From: Leptobrachium leishanense | Taxonomy: Eukaryota > Chordata > Amphibia > Anura > Megophryidae | NCBI GenBank assembly: GCA_009667805.1 | Contig: CM019067.1 | Location: 67,564,637 to 67,628,636 of the forward strand | DNA length: 64,000 nucleotides | Direction: 5' to 3' | Shown: positions 19,515 to 30,257 of the stretch, one piece after another | How the letters are laid out: each line of letters starts with the position of its first letter | Position numbering within the stretch: position 1 is the stretch's first letter | The notes under the pieces: model-generated | Seen by the model: only the letters and a program-made list of their open reading frames with translations | What the model was told of the DNA's origin: nothing | Database searches by the model: none | Made by a program: the position numbers and the translations under genes

Positions 19515-20040
19515 TGCACAGGTGATATGATTTGCTGTTCAGCGATTGCAGGATTCAGGCTGCATTTCCCCAAGGTGATCCTTAAAATCTGGCCTTTTAG
19601 GCTAGGGTCAGACGAACGCATTTTTCACGTCGTCCGTGAAAAAGTGCGTTCGAACGAATAGACGTATTTTTTCACAGAATACGCGATATCGGTCATACGA
19701 TGCTCATTTTCGTCCGTGATTTTGTACGGATCATCAATAAAACCCTTTTTGCGTCTGGACGTTATGTTGGCTGGACATTAGCAGCGTCTGACATCTCCTA
19801 ATCACGCACACACACCGCTAGCGGACGCAGCGCACTCTGTACGTCAGTACTAGCGGTATCACGTTTGTTTGCCGCTTGTGTTGCGCAGCCGCACTTTCGT
19901 GCGGCCGTACTTCGTATATTGCCCGTCATTGGCCATCATCTGCTGCTGCTACGGCCGTGATAAAGTGCGGCTGCACGCGCGTTCGCACTGCGTTAGTCTG
20001 ACCCTAGCCTTACAGGGACCTGAGGAGAGTTTGGGAAACA
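19515..20040. mobile_element. hAT-like MITE split by a second MITE
   Basis: The two outer pieces (19515-19596 and 20013-20040) are the two sides of the family seen intact at 5842-6022: ATTGCAGGATTCAGGCTGC on the left and GAGTTTGGGAAACA on the right. The intervening 19600-20009 is a younger insertion. Order of events is therefore clear: hAT-like MITE first, GGCTAGGGTCAGAC MITE second. Confidence 0.7.
19600..20009. mobile_element. MITE with GGCTAGGGTCAGAC ends, copy 2
   Basis: Ends are GGCTAGGGTCAGACGAACGC and GTCTGACCCTAGCC, flanked by TTA at 19597-19599 and 20010-20012. 410 bp, no coding sequence. The nested position inside a known element makes the TTA duplication convincing. Confidence 0.85.
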
Positions 20041-20903
20041 ATGTACTAGACTGTCAACCCGAGATCTCACCATTAGGCACTACATTACAACTCCTCTGAC
20101 TGGCAGAGAATTATGGGAGTTGTAGTATATTTAGTTCTATAGCATAATAACCCTATCTTATGGAGGGGAAAAACTGCTAATAAATACTGAGAGTATTGCA
20201 TATAACCAGAATAATAAAGCGGTAACTAGTTAAAACCTCTGCTTTTGATAATGTAAATATTTGTACATTTATGCTGTAACTACTTGTACTTTTCTTTGTA
20301 TATTACATTTACAAATATAATTGACTTGCTTATGAGTGTTGCATTACAATACAATTGTTCATTCCTATTTCACGCTTCATTAGCCAAGTTATTTTTTTTA
20401 TTTCTCTATCCTTTTTTTCTGACAATTCAAGTAATTTCTTTTAACCGATGTTATAAAAGGGTATTTCATTAGCCTGTAGCATAATGGTACAAACGGTATG
20501 TTAAATCTGTGTCACTATTCCTCACTCGCAGCAAATAAAAGAAATAATTATAAGTAGGCTTTAATGAAAACATCTTCTGCCTGTGAAGTACATAAATGAC
20601 TTAAACGCTTAAAATAGAATAAAATGTAATGCACGAACATCACTTAATTTCGCATTTTAGCAAAAATAAAAAGGATATTGAATGGATGATTAATAATGCT
20701 TCAGTCACTCACATAGCTAATTTCCCATAGTATGAATCTCCGTCTGCATTGCACACTGTAACTTTTAATGCACATTAACAATAGGGAGAGAAAGAAGAAA
20801 ACCCCTGAGAGAAGAAGTAATTATAGAATAAAGTGTTGTTTATGTTTAGAAATAGAGTGTCTATAATGTAGAAACTCTGAAAACATTACAGACTGTAAAT
20901 GTA
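20041..20903. other. AT-rich, apparently single-copy sequence
   Basis: No repeat ends or proteins are visible. The part 20460-20770 has even complexity and homeobox/SOX-like words (for example GGATGATTAATAATGC). Possible conserved non-coding DNA, from composition only. Confidence 0.3.
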
Positions 20904-22520
<1,617 letters not shown>

Positions 22521-22522
22521 TA

Positions 22523-23280
22523 TGTACAGTAGATGAAATCTACAACAAATAAAAGAAATGCCAAAAGTAGTTCCACCTCGCTGCATTAGGGCAAAGATGA
22601 ATAAATGATCATTGCGCCACACGCACTTTTTTTTCCTATCATCACCAGAGTAATGACAGAACAGACACATGATGCATGTAGACCACCCGCAGAGGAAGAT
22701 CTCATCTATGTATCAGTGTAATGTACAGTTACACTATACTAAGCTGGAATGACGAGCTGTGGTCATAGATTAGAGCCGGCGCCTCGGGGAGTATATGGAA
22801 TGACACAAAACAGCCTTGCAATGTAATGTAGTTGTGCATCATATCACAGTGGCTTTTAACAGAATAAATGTAGCAATACCGTTACAGTGAAAACCAGATG
22901 ATACATTAATAGAATCTGAGTTCTGAAGTTAGGCCAATGAAATATCATTATTCCATGTTATCAGTAATATAAAAACCCTATATTCATTATACGTTTATTC
23001 ATAAATAATACATAAAGTAATCATTTATTTGTTATTCTCACCCCCCTATGCTATAGGTCTAGTGCAAAGATGACATCCGGAGTGTATTGAACTACACACT
23101 TGCTGCTGGTGTAGGACATAAGAAAGTGAGTAATTGCAGCACCTTTTTTCGCTTTGTAAGTGAAATGCAGACAATGATGCTGCCTTAGAACAAAAACATT
23201 ACATGGTCAATGGCATCATTGGAATGGCCAGACCCTGACCTGTCCATTGACATCTCACCCAACCATGCATATATATAATG
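22523..23280. other. Unassigned sequence with an old repeat module
   Basis: 23080-23270 repeats the order seen at 3360-3602 and 48925-49680 (GTGAGTAATTGCAGC, an A-rich part, then TGGTCAATGGCATC). The remainder has no visible feature. Confidence 0.35.
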
Positions 23281-23778
23281 TGTCAGGGTGGCACCCGGCA
23301 TATGCCTTGGTGGGACCCTCAGAGCGAGACATGGCAACCCCTTCAGGCGAGGATACTCTGGAACCAGAGAGGTAATGGTCAAATCTTTATTATACAGCAC
23401 AAGGACAAAGGTGAAGCAGGATCCCAACGTGATTCAGCTGAGTTGATGGACACCACAGGAAAGTGGAACCACAACTGAGGTGATATAAAAAAAATAAGGC
23501 TGGGTGCATTGTAGGATAAACAAGGCTGGATGTTTGCAGGGCAACAAGAATCAGGAGCAGCATTGCTTACTACACACTGGAGACTCTGAACTGAGCAATG
23601 CTAAGAGGGAGCACCACCCTTAAATAGGGAGTGGGACAGTGCTCAGTAGTCAGGTGGACTGAGACAAGGCAGGTTATAGGGAAGTCCTGGGCTGGATTCA
23701 TGGGCCAGGAGTGTAAGGGCAGGCCTGGATCAGTTCAAATAAGGGGATTCCATGGGTCTCCAGGCTGGTGGCATGACA
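23281..23778 (-). mobile_element. Solo LTR (498 bp)
   Basis: Read on the minus strand it starts TGTCATGCCACC and ends GGTGCCACCCTGACA, so it has TG...CA ends. A CTATTTAAGGG TATA-like box lies at about 23620 and an AATAAAG polyadenylation signal at about 23385, in the correct order for U3-R-U5. The flanks TAATG (23276-23280) and TAAAG (23779-23783) agree at four of five positions, a likely target duplication. No internal retroviral sequence is adjacent, so it looks like the product of LTR-LTR recombination. Family assignment to Ty3/Gypsy is inferred from the TGTCA ends. Confidence 0.65.
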
Positions 23779-24089
23779 TAAAGGAGACACAGGTTCAAAG
23801 GACCCAATTGCAACATTTAGTCTAGCTCATTTAGTTAAGGGGGTTTTCCTTGACGCCAAAATTTCATCAGACCTCCACTGCTTCCCTCGATTGTCTGAAT
23901 TGTCAGCAGTTGAATTCAAGGGGAAATAAGACTCTAGCCAATGAGAGGGTGATTGAGAGATGAGTGGTTGCAATGACATGACCCTCATGTCCTCCACACC
24001 ACAGACAGTAGACAGAATGAGGGTCACTTTACCTGAAGAAAATAAGTTAAAGACCAGTAATTTTGTATATAAAAATGATATCAGTTATT

Positions 24090-24196
24090 ACAGTGGTTCC
24101 TAAACCTGTCTTCCAGTAGCAATAACAGGCCAGATTTTACAAATCACTTTGGGAAAATGCAGACTGAATCCTGCAATCACTGAGCAGCAAATTATA
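24090..24196. mobile_element. hAT-like MITE fragment
   Basis: Left part of the family of 5842-6022: CAGTGGTTCCTAAACCTGTC followed by the AATGCAGACTGAATCCTGC core. The right end is missing. Confidence 0.7.
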
Positions 24197-24248
24197 TTGC
24201 CCTTTAGGTAGATTATGGCATATATTGCTGGTAACAGCCATACACCAA

Positions 24249-24430
24249 CAGGGTTATTCAGAGAGAGGTGAAACTCTGGAGAACCTTTGGAGAAGTGAAA
24301 ATTCTAGGTCAAAATAGCAGATTTGGAAAGTGAGATAAATGGGAGAATTTTTCTGGTTTGGCTATTTTGACCTAGAATTTTCACTTCTCCAAAAGTACTC
24401 CAGAGTTTTACCTTTCTCTCAATAACCCTG
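24249..24430. mobile_element. Palindromic MITE, CAGGGTTATTC family (short form)
   Basis: It starts CAGGGTTATTCAGAGAG and ends with the inverse. The whole 182 bp folds on itself through arms containing GTGAAAATTCTAGGTCAAAATAG-type sequence. Relatives at 29874 and 30066 are alike, and all share the tips of the larger copies at 1608, 4224 and 46556. Confidence 0.8.
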
Positions 24431-24490
24431 ACTGTCTTTGTACTGCAATGTGATCCCTTGCCTTGATATCAATCACTGATTGGTCAAGAG

Positions 24491-24626
24491 CAGGGGTCAG
24501 CAACCTTGGCTCTACAGATGTTTTGGGCCTACAATTCCCATGAGGCTCAGCCAATCTAATGAGTAGCTGAGCATCATGGTAGATGTAGTTCCAAAACATC
24601 TGTAGCGCCAAGGTTGCTGACCCCTG
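24491..24626. mobile_element. hAT-like palindromic MITE, CAGGGGTCAGCAACC ends
   Basis: 136 bp with ends CAGGGGTCAGCAACCTTGGC and the inverse, flanked by GTCAAGAG (24483-24490) and GTCTAGAG (24627-24634): an 8-bp duplication with one mismatch. Length of duplication and CAGGGGT tips point to hAT. A remnant of a related element may lie at about 50040-50110. Confidence 0.85.
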
Positions 24627-24710
24627 GTCTAGAGAATCTACAGTCAGGATTTTCTATGTGCATGACGTTCCTCATTGGAAGGTCTCAGTTGTTGACCAGC
24701 TTTGAACAAG

Positions 24711-24793
24711 CAAATATGAGCCTCCGTGCCCTGTTTTAAAATTGTAAAATTTTCCTATTTCATGACAGAAAGTTTTGATTTTAATAAGGACTC
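24711..24793. repeat. Half of a split inverted pair (partner at 29580-29648)
   Basis: The segment ATTGTAAAATTTTCCTATTT at 24741 onward is found inverted at 29596-29648, and a GCAAATATGAGCCTC block occurs in direct orientation at both places. The pair brackets the hAT-like unit and the LINE between them. Confidence 0.6.
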
Positions 24794-25458
24794 GGAACGG
24801 GTACCCCTCCGTTTTTTTCCCGTTTTTCTGTCCTTCGGCTGAATGCCCCAGTTCTTCCTGTTTCATCCAGATTTGAAGTTTTTAACCAGACTTGGCTCCT
24901 GTTTTCGTGCCTGGTTTTGGTTTTCGCAAGAGGGCGGGCTGTCCTCGGGGTGGGCTTACATTGCATGGGGACTAGGGGATGGGCCGTTGTGTGGGTGTTG
25001 GTTTTTTCGATTATGTTAACCACTTCACTGCTGCTGAGTAGGGATGAGCTGTTCGGGTTCGGACGGTTCGGAGTTTGACCCGAACTTTGGTAGTTCGAAA
25101 GTTTGTGAATTTTGAACTTTTTGGGTCTGTTCGGTTCGAGTTCGAAAAAAGAAAGAAATTTGGAAAAAAGTATAGAAAATGCTTAAAAAAATACTAAAAA
25201 ATCTAGAAATAAAGAGACTCTTTACTGCAGAATATTATAAGCAACGGTTTATTACATATTGAATTAAAAACTAATGTGTACGTGGAAAGATTATCAACTC
25301 TAAATGACCTCTGTTCACAAACGGGCATAACACCAGGTGTTTTTAGTCTGGTAATCAATTTGATACATTGTACACCATACTGAGGGTGGGGTGGTATCTG
25401 CTTCTGATTGAGACTTGAGAATTAATTTCCCTAAAACATCCTAATATGCTGCATTTAA

Positions 25459-26137
25459 CCCTTTCGCTGCTGAGGCTTTTCACACCTCTGTGCTGAGGTC
25501 ATTTTTACCGCTTTCGCTCATCATGTTTAACCGCGTTTTGTAGCCATATTTTGATATATGACCCAGACATATTATATATCGTTCTTTCCAGCAGACTTGG
25601 CAGATTCATAATATGTCATTATTATATGTATACGTTATGTCATGTCTGTATATTATAACAAAAATGCAATAAAATTTGAATTTTCAATAATTTATTATGT
25701 GTAAAGTGTTTTTTTTCACATTTTAACATGCGATCGTTTGCGGTTATATTTTGTATGGGGTGCGCTTGTCAGAAAAATTAGAAATGGGGTCACGTTACAT
25801 TTTTTTTGGGGAAAATTTTTTTTTAAATATTTTTATTTATTTATTACATGCTCTGGCCGATCCAACGATATCAAACAGTAACCCCTAGCTGCCACGGATC
25901 GGGAGATAGGGGGTTCCAATGAACCCCCTATCTCCACCATTGGTGGCAGCTAGGGGTTAACTCCAGGACTGGCGTCATCGTGCTATGCACGATGACGCCA
26001 GTCCTCAGGGGTAGTTCCTGGAGGCTTGGCCGACATCCAAGATGTCGGCCAGCTCCAGGAGAGGATCAGATCCGGCGCTTTTCAGCGCCGATTCGTGATC
26101 CGGCTCCCCAGGGGTTAATCACAGCCGCCGTTTGGAA
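25459..26137. mobile_element. Partial TTAA (piggyBac-like) element fused to another MITE
   Basis: It starts TTAA|CCCTTTCGCTGCTGAGG exactly as the full copy at 27130 and retains three ladder hairpins: CCCCTATCTCC (about 25890-25960), GGACTGGCGTCATCGTGC (about 25964-26004) and GGCCGACATC/GATGTCGGCC (about 26027-26050). It breaks off near 26137 where an unrelated MITE begins without its own left end. Confidence 0.7.
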
Positions 26138-26356
26138 CCTTGTTGCATCACTCACACACAAAGCTATGCGGATGTTGTGGACGTGGCGCACTCTGCACGT
26201 CCGTTCTTGCCTAACCTGCGTCTGTTTGCAGCGTCTGTCAGCCCCCGCACTTCTGTGCGGACGTACTTCGTGTGTGGGGCTCCATTTAACACAATTGTAT
26301 GCTATCACGGACGTACTTATGTGCGGGCAACACGGACGTTAACACTGCGTTCGTCT
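26138..26356. mobile_element. Right half of a GGCTAGGGTCAGAC-type MITE
   Basis: The sequence from CATCACTCACACACA through CGTTCGTCTGACCCCAGC corresponds to the right half of the copy at 43582-44028. The left half is replaced by the TTAA element above, so this is a recombinant junction. Confidence 0.65.
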
Positions 26357-26366
26357 GACCCCAGCT

Positions 26367-26800
26367 TTACTGTATGATGATACTTGCTGGCCTGGCAGTC
26401 TTGCACCAAAGGCAGAATATCTGGGTGCACTGACGCCTTAACCAGATGCATATCTTTTTAATATAGGACCGCAAGGTCCACCCCTGCACTCTTCCACCAT
26501 AACACAGAGGGGTTACTGTATGATGATACTTGCTGGCCTGGCATTAAAGGCACAATATCTGGGTGCACTGACGCCCATTAACAGATTAAAAAAAACACTT
26601 TTCAATATAGGACCACATGGTTCACCCCTGCATTCTTCCACAATACTACAGAGGGGTTACTGTATGATGATACTTGCTGGCCTGGCACTAAAGGCACAAT
26701 ATCTGGGTGCACTGCCACTGACACCTGTATCAGATTCATATCCTCAGAGGGGTTACGGTGTGACGGCACTGCTGCCGACGCTAAGAGCCCAATTTTAAAG
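26367..26800. repeat. ~145-bp tandem repeat, about 2.8 copies
   Basis: Units begin TTACTGTATGATGATACTTG at 26367, 26513 and 26657. Each includes GGCACAATATCTGGGTGCAC and CAGAGGGG. Inverted relatives lie at about 33400-33510 and 56130-56350 inside the other two hAT-like units, so the repeat is a native part of that family. Confidence 0.85.
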
Positions 26801-27129
26801 CACCTATTGTTACTTTCATCCAAAGCCTGCATAAGTTTCACAATAATTTAGCCAAAAAAATCACTAAACCTGTTCTGCGTGTCCGACTCCTAAAACGTCT
26901 CCTCTTTTCATACAGGCTGCCGCCCCAAGCAGTTGTTTATGGATAGATTAAAGGAAAGGCATTTACCGTCATTTGAAATGTCATTTTTTGGTTTTTACAT
27001 ATTTCTATACATCCTAGAAATCCGCCACTTCACGGGCAGGTTATGGAGACCTCCTAGGCACGATATTTGAAGGAATTTTTGATTTTTATTTTTAACCCTT
27101 ATTTCATGGAAAACTCACTGTCCCTTTAA

Positions 27130-28369
27130 CCCTTTCGCTGCTGAGGCTTTTCCCGCCCCTGTGCTGAGGTCATTTTTTACCTGTTTTGCGCATCATGTTT
27201 AAACCTGTTTTGAAGGCTTATTTTAGTATATGACATCGACATATTATATATCGTTCTTTCCGTCAGACTCGGTAGATTCATAATATGTCATTATTATATG
27301 TATACGTTATGTCATGTTTGTATATTATAACAAAAAATGCAATAAAATATGTATTTTCAATAATTTACAGCGTGTAAAGTGTTTTTTTCCACATTTTAAC
27401 ATGCGAGCAATTGCGGTTATATTTTGTATGGGGTGCGCTTGTTAAAAAAATTAGAGATGGGGTCTCGTTACATTTTTTTTTGGGGAAAATGACACCATTT
27501 TTAACAAACGCACCGCATACAAAAATCGTTAATGCAGCATCATTGTTCACATTATAATTGAAATGGGAACAATATTGCTGCATTAACAAAACGAAAAAAA
27601 AAAAAAAAAGTGTTTATTTTTTTTTTTTTTTATTTTTTTTTTTTATTTTTTTTTATTTTTATTTTTATTTATTTTTTTTTTTTTAATTTTTTTTTACTTT
27701 CATGTTTGGTATCGTTGGAACGGCCATGCTCTGGCCGATCCAACGATATCAAAATTTAACCCCTAACTGCCACGGATCGGGAGATAGGGAGTTCATTGGA
27801 ACTCCCTATCTCCACAGTTCGTGGCAGTTAGGGGTTAATGCTAGGACTGGCGTCATCGTGCTGCGCACGATGACGCCAGTCCTCTGGGGGAGTTCCCGGA
27901 AGCTTGGCCGACATCCAAGATGTCGGCCAGCTCCCGGGAAGGATCGCAAATCGGCGCTTTTCAGCGCCGATTTGCGATCCAGCTCCCCAGGGGTTAATGC
28001 CAGGCATCATTTGGAAGGGCAGGCTGTGCCCTTCCAAATGATGCCTGGGTTAAGCCCCTGTGAGCCGCCGATCGGGAGGGAGAGAGGTCCGAAGGACCTC
28101 CCCCCCTCCCTTTCAGGCGCCTCCTCCGCACATGCGGGGGGGGCGCCTGAATTATGTGTCATCGCGGGGGCGCGATGACACATAATAATGGCGGCCACTG
28201 CTCCGGATGCCGGGCTGACATCCAGGATGTCAGCCCGCACCGGAGGGGCCAGCGATCGGCCGGAACCCGGCCGAACGCTGACCCCAATGCGAGGACGCGC
28301 TCAGCGCGTCCTCCGCATACCAGGGGCAATGCTGAGGACGCGCTGAGCGCGTCCTTAGCATTGAAGTGG
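27130..28369. mobile_element. TTAA-flanked hairpin-ladder element, copy L1
   Basis: TTAA at 27126-27129 and 28370-28373 bracket ends CCCTTTCGCTGCTGAGG and (inverted right end) CCACTTCAATGCTAAGG. These are imperfect inverted repeats of the piggyBac-like TTAA-CCCTTT type. The left half is AT-rich with an A/T homopolymer zone (about 27590-27690). The right 660 bp is about a dozen consecutive hairpins, for example 27843-27882, 27943-27982, 28152-28187 and 28342-28363. Internal TTAA sites punctuate it at 27756, 27835, 27994 and 28050. There is no transposase. The copy at 44796 is the same element inverted. Confidence 0.8.
27591..27692. repeat. A/T homopolymer tract
   Basis: A run of A followed by long T runs broken by single A's. 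Such tracts are prone to assembly error. Confidence 0.9.
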
Positions 28370-28625
28370 TTAAAAATGATTTTTTTTTAAACTTTTTGTC
28401 CTCGTTTCCTGTCCCCCAGGGCACTACCCGGACCCCCATACACCTTTTATGGCAAATATGTAGCATATATGCCCTCTTGGAGGGCACTCTAAAAAACCGA
28501 ATTTTCAGCCCCATTGACTTGCATGGGGTTCGAGTTCGGGTTCGGGTTCCGAACAAATGGGAAGTTCGGGTTCGGGCTCGAACCGAACTCGGGGAGTGTT
28601 CGGCTCATCCCTACTGCTGAGAGGA

Positions 28626-29590
28626 AATATTTATTTATTTATTTATTTATTTATAAAGGATTTTACCAGGAAGGATACATTGAGATTTATCTTGTTTTCA
28701 AGTATGTCCTGGGTTCAAGAACATTGAATTGTTACAGAAATACAAAGTAGTAAAGTGTAAGATATTAACACAAAAACAAATATACAGATTAAAAGAAAAT
28801 AAATATGTAGGAAATATAGTCACTATGTTACATGTTTACAGGTGCATTCTGTATTGAGGTATGTCAATAGGGAGCTCTTAAGTTACTTAAGACTGGGGGA
28901 AGATTTGATGGCGTCTGGGAGATTATTCCATAACTATGGTGCTCTGTAGGAAAATGAGGATCGAGCCACTTTCTTTTTGTATTGTGGTATTGCAAGTAAG
29001 GTGCAGGTCCTGGATCGGAGGTTATATGATGAGGGAACTGCTAGGGGAAGCAGCCTATTCAGGTAGGGTGGTAGCTTCCCAGAAAATCTCTTAAATACCA
29101 GGTTGGAAAGGTGAAAGGTGCGTCTAGATTCCAGTGATGGCCAGTTTAGTTCTTTTAACATGTCACAATGGTGGGTCATGTAGTTACATTGTAGCACAAA
29201 GCGACAGAATGAGTTATACAATGTAGTAAGTTTCTGGAGGTGTGTTTGCGGGGCGGCTGCATACACTACATCTCCGTATTCAATAGCTGGCATAAGCATG
29301 TGTTGTACAATCTGCTTTCTTACCGCGGGGCTCAGGCAGGATTTGTTTCTGTACAGGGCACCTAGTTTGGGGTAAAGTTTAAATGAGAGGTTTTTCAATG
29401 TGGGGGCCAAAGGATAGATTTGGGTCTAACCTCATACCTAGATATTTGAGAGAAGTGACTGTGGTCAACGTGCCATTTGATTTTGCCCTGACACATAGAT
29501 GGGGAGTTTGCAATTTGTGTAGTTTAGGTGCTGTTCCAAAGAGCATTGTAACAGTTTTGTCAGTATTAAAGAAAGAGAAGCAAATATGAG
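28626..29590 (-). mobile_element. L2/CR1-group LINE, 5'-truncated copy
   Basis: On the minus strand: end of RT, 3' UTR, then (AAATA)n tail at 28626-28654. Same family as the split copy at 53978-59946. It begins within the RT coding region about 50 codons upstream of the fragment's conserved C-terminal domain. Confidence 0.85.
28934..29580 (-). pseudogene. LINE reverse transcriptase C-terminal part (truncated)
   Basis: The reading covers the end of RT (DKTVTMLFGTAPKLHKL) and the C-terminal domain (LYPKLGALYRNKSCLSPAV, MPAIEYGDVVYAAAP, VARSSFSYRAP). A frame change near 29390-29410 separates the first part from the longer open frame, and the final codons are cut at 28934. The catalytic YADD and the endonuclease are absent. 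Compare the better preserved C-terminal region at 59068-59766. Non-functional. Confidence 0.8.
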
Positions 29591-29595
29591 CCTCA

Positions 29596-29648
29596 GAGTC
29601 TTTATTAAAATCACTACTTTCCGTCGTGAAATAGGAAAATTTTACAAT
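29596..29648. repeat. Partner of the inverted pair at 24741-24793
   Basis: Inverse of the 24741 segment with a few mismatches (AAAATTTTACAAT at its right end). Confidence 0.6.
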
Positions 29649-29873
29649 TACATATAGACTAGACTTTACTCTTTTCCTTCCATTTTACGCTACAATGTGG
29701 CAGTTTGATGACTTAACATCCTTGAAACTTCTTACTGCTCTCAATGTATATTTCCTGTAATTATATATAACTGAGTAACAAGTACTTCACTGCAGAGTAG
29801 AAATCCATGCATATCTTTACATACATATACATTTGACAACCGTTTGGGATATTTGACCAATATCAGGGTTATT

Positions 29874-30045
29874 CAGAGAGCAGTGAAAAGCAGGAGAATG
29901 ACTGGAGAAGTGAAAATTCAAGGTCAAAATAGCCAAACCAGAAAAATTCTCCCATTTATCTCACTTTCCAAATCGGCGATTTTGACCTAGAATTTTCCAT
30001 TCTCCAGTCATTCTCCTGCTTTTCACCACTCTCTGAATAACCCTG
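29874..30045. mobile_element. Palindromic MITE, CAGGGTTATTC family, with TAT duplication
   Basis: Ends CAGGGTTATTCAGAGAG and inverse; TAT flanks at 29871-29873 and 30046-30048. The arms pair along most of the length. Confidence 0.85.
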
Positions 30046-30065
30046 TATGACGTTGGTGATTCTAT

Positions 30066-30254
30066 CAGGGGGTTATTCAGAGAGAGGTGAAAACCTGGAG
30101 AATTGCCAGCTGAATGAACAATCTATAGACAAAATAGCCGATTTGGAAAGCGAGTTAAATGGGAGAATTTTTCTGGTTTGGCTATTTTGACCTAGAATTT
30201 TCACTTCTCCACTCATTCTCCTGGTTTTCACCTCTCTCTCTCTGAATAACCCTG
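30066..30254. mobile_element. Palindromic MITE, CAGGGTTATTC family, with TAT duplication
   Basis: A second insertion 20 bp away: CAGGGGGTTATTCAGAGAG to TGAATAACCCTG, flanked by TAT at 30063-30065 and 30255-30257. Two independent 3-bp duplications support a 3-bp target site for the family. Confidence 0.85.
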
Positions 30255-30257
30255 TAT

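Larger units (their letters stand above)
25039..28613. mobile_element. hAT-like composite unit 1 (3.6 kb, no transposase)
   Basis: Ends TAGGGATGAGCTGTTCGGG and the inverse GTTCGGCTCATCCCTA, flanked by a perfect 8-bp duplication CTGCTGAG (25031-25038 and 28614-28621). The duplication length is typical of hAT. The interior has no transposase; it carries a partial TTAA element (25459 on), a MITE fragment, a 145-bp tandem repeat, and a complete hairpin-ladder element (27130-28369). Outer sequence near 25205-25270 includes the AGAGACTCTTTACTGCAG block shared with the CAGGGTTATTC family. Confidence 0.85.
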
